DNA of 23,852 nt from CAYSSG01 sp964433635 (GTDB taxonomy: Bacteria > Atribacterota > Phoenicimicrobiia > Phoenicimicrobiales > Stramentimicrobiaceae): the NCBI GenBank assembly GCA_964433635.1, contig CAYSSG010000031.1, positions 1 through 23,852 of the forward strand, read 5' to 3'. The notes under the pieces are model-generated. The model saw only the letters and a list, made by a program, of their open reading frames with translations. It did not search any database and was not told the origin of the DNA. Positions 21,865 to 23,852 of this stretch are shown here, in pieces. Each line of letters starts with the position of its first letter. Within the stretch, counting starts at the first letter, position 1. Made by a program: the position numbers and the translations under genes.

Positions 21865-23640
21865 ATGGATTACAAAGAGAAATACAACCAATGGCTGAAT
21901 AGTCCTTATCTCAGTGAAGAGGATAAAGCCGAACTGCGTTCAATCACAGAAAATGAAGAAGAAATTCAGGACCGTTTTTATAAAGATCTGGAGTTTGGTA
22001 CCGGCGGAATGCGCGGGAAGATTGCCATGGGGACCAACCGGATGAATAGCTACACGGTCGGAAAGACAACCCAGGGACTGGCGAATTATCTATTGGCTAA
22101 AGTAGACAATGCCACTAACAAAGGAGTGGTCATTGCCTATGATCCCCGGCATAAATCAAAAGAATTTTCTGAAAGAGCAGCCCGGGTTCTAACGGCGAAC
22201 GGCATTAAAGTCTATTTATTTGATGATATGCGGCCTACACCGGAGCTTTCATTTGCAGTCAAGGAATTGAGTGCAGCTGCGGGAATCATGATGACCGCCA
22301 GTCATAATCCTCCGGAATACAATGGCTATAAAGTGTACGCAGAGAATGCAGCCCAGATCTTACCGGAAGTTTCTGATCGGATTATTGAGAAAATAAACCA
22401 GATTCAGGATGATTCGGAAGTCAAATTACTAACACTGGCTGAGGCAGAAGAGAAGGGGGTATTTCAGCGGATCGGGAAAGAAATTGACCATATATACTAT
22501 CAGAAAATAAAAAATTTGTCTTTAAGTAAGGATGTGGACAAAGATATAAAGATCGTCTATACACCTTTGCACGGTGTGGGCAATCTGCCGGTGCGGACCA
22601 TCTTAAGAGAGATGGGCTATCACCATGTATTTGTGGATGAGGAACAGGCAATACCTGATCCTGAATTTCCCACCGTTGAATCACCTAACCCGGAAAACCC
22701 AAAAGCGTTTCAAAGGGCAGTGAAGCTTGGGAAAGAGGTTCATGCCGATATCCTGATAGCAACAGATCCGGATTGTGACCGTGTTGCCGTTGCAGTTCTA
22801 CACCCCCGTCATTGCGAGGAGCAAAGTGACGAAGCAATCTCATCTTCAGCAAGCGACGAGACTCAATATATATTTCTGAATGGTAACCAAACAGGTGCCC
22901 TGTTGCTGGATTACATCCTGGGCAGGCAAAAACAAAACGGACAGTTGCCTCAGAATGGTTTTGTCATCAAAACGATTGTTACCTCCGAGATGGGCAGGGT
23001 TATTGCCAATGATTATCAGATTCCGACTTACGATACCCTTACCGGATTTAAATTCATATGTAACAAAGCAATGGAACTGGAGAAGAAAGACAAAACCTTC
23101 CTTTTTGGTTATGAGGAAAGTATCGGCTATTTAACCGGGAATTTTGTTAAGGATAAGGATGCGGTGATCAGTGCCATGCTCATTGTCGAAATGGCTGCCT
23201 ACTATAAAAAGAAGGGACAGACTTTGCTGGATATTCTCCACCAGCTCTATCAAAGACATGGTTACTTTCTGGAACATCTGGAATCCATCTACCTGGAAGG
23301 GATAGAAGGAGAACAGCAGATGACAAAGATTATGTCAACTTTTCGAGAGGGATTTCCGGAAATTCCAGGGATGCCAATTGCCTGCAAAATTGATTATCTT
23401 TCTTCGTTTAAATATGATTATGAAAAGAACCGGAAAGAAATGATCGATATTCCCCAATCTGATGTTTTAAAATGTATCTTTTCAGACGGTTCCTGGTATG
23501 CCATCCGTCCTTCCGGTACTGAGCCAAAGATTAAAATATATATGTCCCTGTTAGGTAAAAACAAGCAGGAGTCAGAAAAAAAACGAGACAGTGTTAAATC
23601 CGTTATTTTTAAAAAAATAGAAGATTTGTTTCAGACATAA
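21865..23640 (+). CDS. pgcA: PgcA-type phosphoglucomutase (alpha-D-phosphohexomutase)
   Basis: About 591 residues; interconverts glucose 1- and 6-phosphate, feeding nucleotide-sugar and polysaccharide synthesis, so it suits the adjacent glycan genes. ATG 21865 has GAGG 10 bases upstream and gives the normal N-terminus MDYKEKYNQW; an ATG at 21847 is in frame. Signatures (numbered from 21847): GTGGMRG near 51, phosphoserine loop TASHNPP (Ser152), magnesium loop DPDCDR (307-312), sugar-binding GYEESIGYL, and phosphate-binding RPSGTEPKIKIY near the C-terminus. Family members run straight from the magnesium loop to YIFLNGNQTG. Here about 20 extra residues (319-338, PRHCEEQSDEAIS...) are coded by the dispersed repeat (22808-22843). 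All catalytic motifs remain, so it may still be active. Confidence 0.95.
   Translation: MDYKEKYNQWLNSPYLSEEDKAELRSITENEEEIQDRFYKDLEFGTGGMRGKIAMGTNRMNSYTVGKTTQGLANYLLAKVDNATNKGVVIAYDPRHKSKEFSERAARVLTANGIKVYLFDDMRPTPELSFAVKELSAAAGIMMTASHNPPEYNGYKVYAENAAQILPEVSDRIIEKINQIQDDSEVKLLTLAEAEEKGVFQRIGKEIDHIYYQKIKNLSLSKDVDKDIKIVYTPLHGVGNLPVRTILREMGYHHVFVDEEQAIPDPEFPTVESPNPENPKAFQRAVKLGKEVHADILIATDPDCDRVAVAVLHPRHCEEQSDEAISSSASDETQYIFLNGNQTGALLLDYILGRQKQNGQLPQNGFVIKTIVTSEMGRVIANDYQIPTYDTLTGFKFICNKAMELEKKDKTFLFGYEESIGYLTGNFVKDKDAVISAMLIVEMAAYYKKKGQTLLDILHQLYQRHGYFLEHLESIYLEGIEGEQQMTKIMSTFREGFPEIPGMPIACKIDYLSSFKYDYEKNRKEMIDIPQSDVLKCIFSDGSWYAIRPSGTEPKIKIYMSLLGKNKQESEKKRDSVKSVIFKKIEDLFQT
22808..22843 (+). repeat. 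36-bp dispersed repeat, copy C, inside the pgcA coding region
   Basis: Same element as at 18350 and 19212. 36 is a multiple of three and the frame used has no stop, so it adds RHCEEQSDEAIS to the protein. It lies between the magnesium loop and the next conserved strand. Confidence 0.92.
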
Positions 23641-23852
23641 GATTCGAATGCTTTCTTCTAGAAAGAAAATTTCAAAATAAATTTTTTATACGACTAATTT
23701 TGATTAATATAGGGAATACTATCTGTAGTAAATAGAAAATTTATAATTATAGTAGAGATTGTTAATTATTTTTCAGTTATCATTTTGTCCCAAAAGATTA
23801 ATTTAATCTCAATTTCTATGTTGTACTTTAATTTTTTATGTTAAAATTATTT
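23641..23852. other. AT-rich end of the window
   Basis: 212 very AT-rich bases. CTTTCT-TCT-AGAAAG (about 23650-23664) and AAAATTT/AAATTTT further on could form weak stems near a T6 run, a possible poor terminator for pgcA. No gene or repeat recognised. Confidence 0.35.

Noticed and set aside
1..23852. tRNA, rRNA or CRISPR array
   Set aside because: No GTTCGA-type tRNA arm with cloverleaf, no rRNA-like stretch and no regularly spaced repeat array was seen. The three 36-bp repeats are not evenly spaced.

Overview
The window looks like a scaffold piece from an uncultured, diderm (outer-membrane-bearing) anaerobic bacterium of moderate-to-low G+C. Two blocks of exactly 100 N (14620-14719 and 18249-18348) mark scaffold joins. 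The diderm call rests on an LptD/OstA-type outer-membrane protein, an LptF/LptG-family permease, many lipobox lipoproteins and an O-antigen-ligase-like protein. The overall style (TTG/GTG starts, many TPR and thioredoxin-like exported proteins) would fit a lineage such as Atribacterota, but no rRNA or other phylogenetic marker is present, so this is only a guess.

Layout. 55-4906: a small lipoprotein, then two minus-strand genes for lipopolysaccharide export (LptF/G-type permease, then LptD-like barrel protein). 5286-6548: a thioredoxin domain fused to a CcdA/DsbD-type electron-transfer membrane domain, behind a good sigma-70-type promoter. 6855-9777: two TPR proteins flanking an AT-rich MntA/HepT-type toxin-antitoxin pair whose toxin gene is broken by a one-base frameshift. 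9781-11131: an ECF sigma factor and a zinc-finger anti-sigma factor whose outer part is a CBM48/AMPK-like domain, with an ECF-type promoter between them. 11257-12237: an exported helical protein with a Ser/Gly/Pro-rich tail.

12364-20042 is the most unusual part: a run of exported proteins centred on cysteine chemistry. It holds a lipoprotein with about 31 cysteines besides its lipid anchor, two paralogous thioredoxin-fold proteins (one a lipoprotein) with CxxC motifs, a small CxxC lipoprotein with an Ig-like region, a redoxin-like protein that lacks its CxxC, and a DUF1573 lipoprotein. The Cys-rich and thioredoxin lipoproteins share the same N-terminal anchor and a (Glu-Gly)n linker encoded by a hexanucleotide tandem repeat. 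With the thioredoxin-CcdA fusion upstream as a possible electron source, this could be an envelope disulfide system; that is inference.

An O-antigen ligase/polymerase with a TPR tail (15259-17376) and a Wzz-type chain-length protein (20161-21753) sit within or next to this run, and the window ends with a PgcA-type phosphoglucomutase (21865-23640). A 36-bp dispersed repeat occurs three times, twice between genes (one copy directly beside an assembly gap) and once in frame inside the phosphoglucomutase gene, where it adds a peptide of the RHCEEQSDEAIS type.
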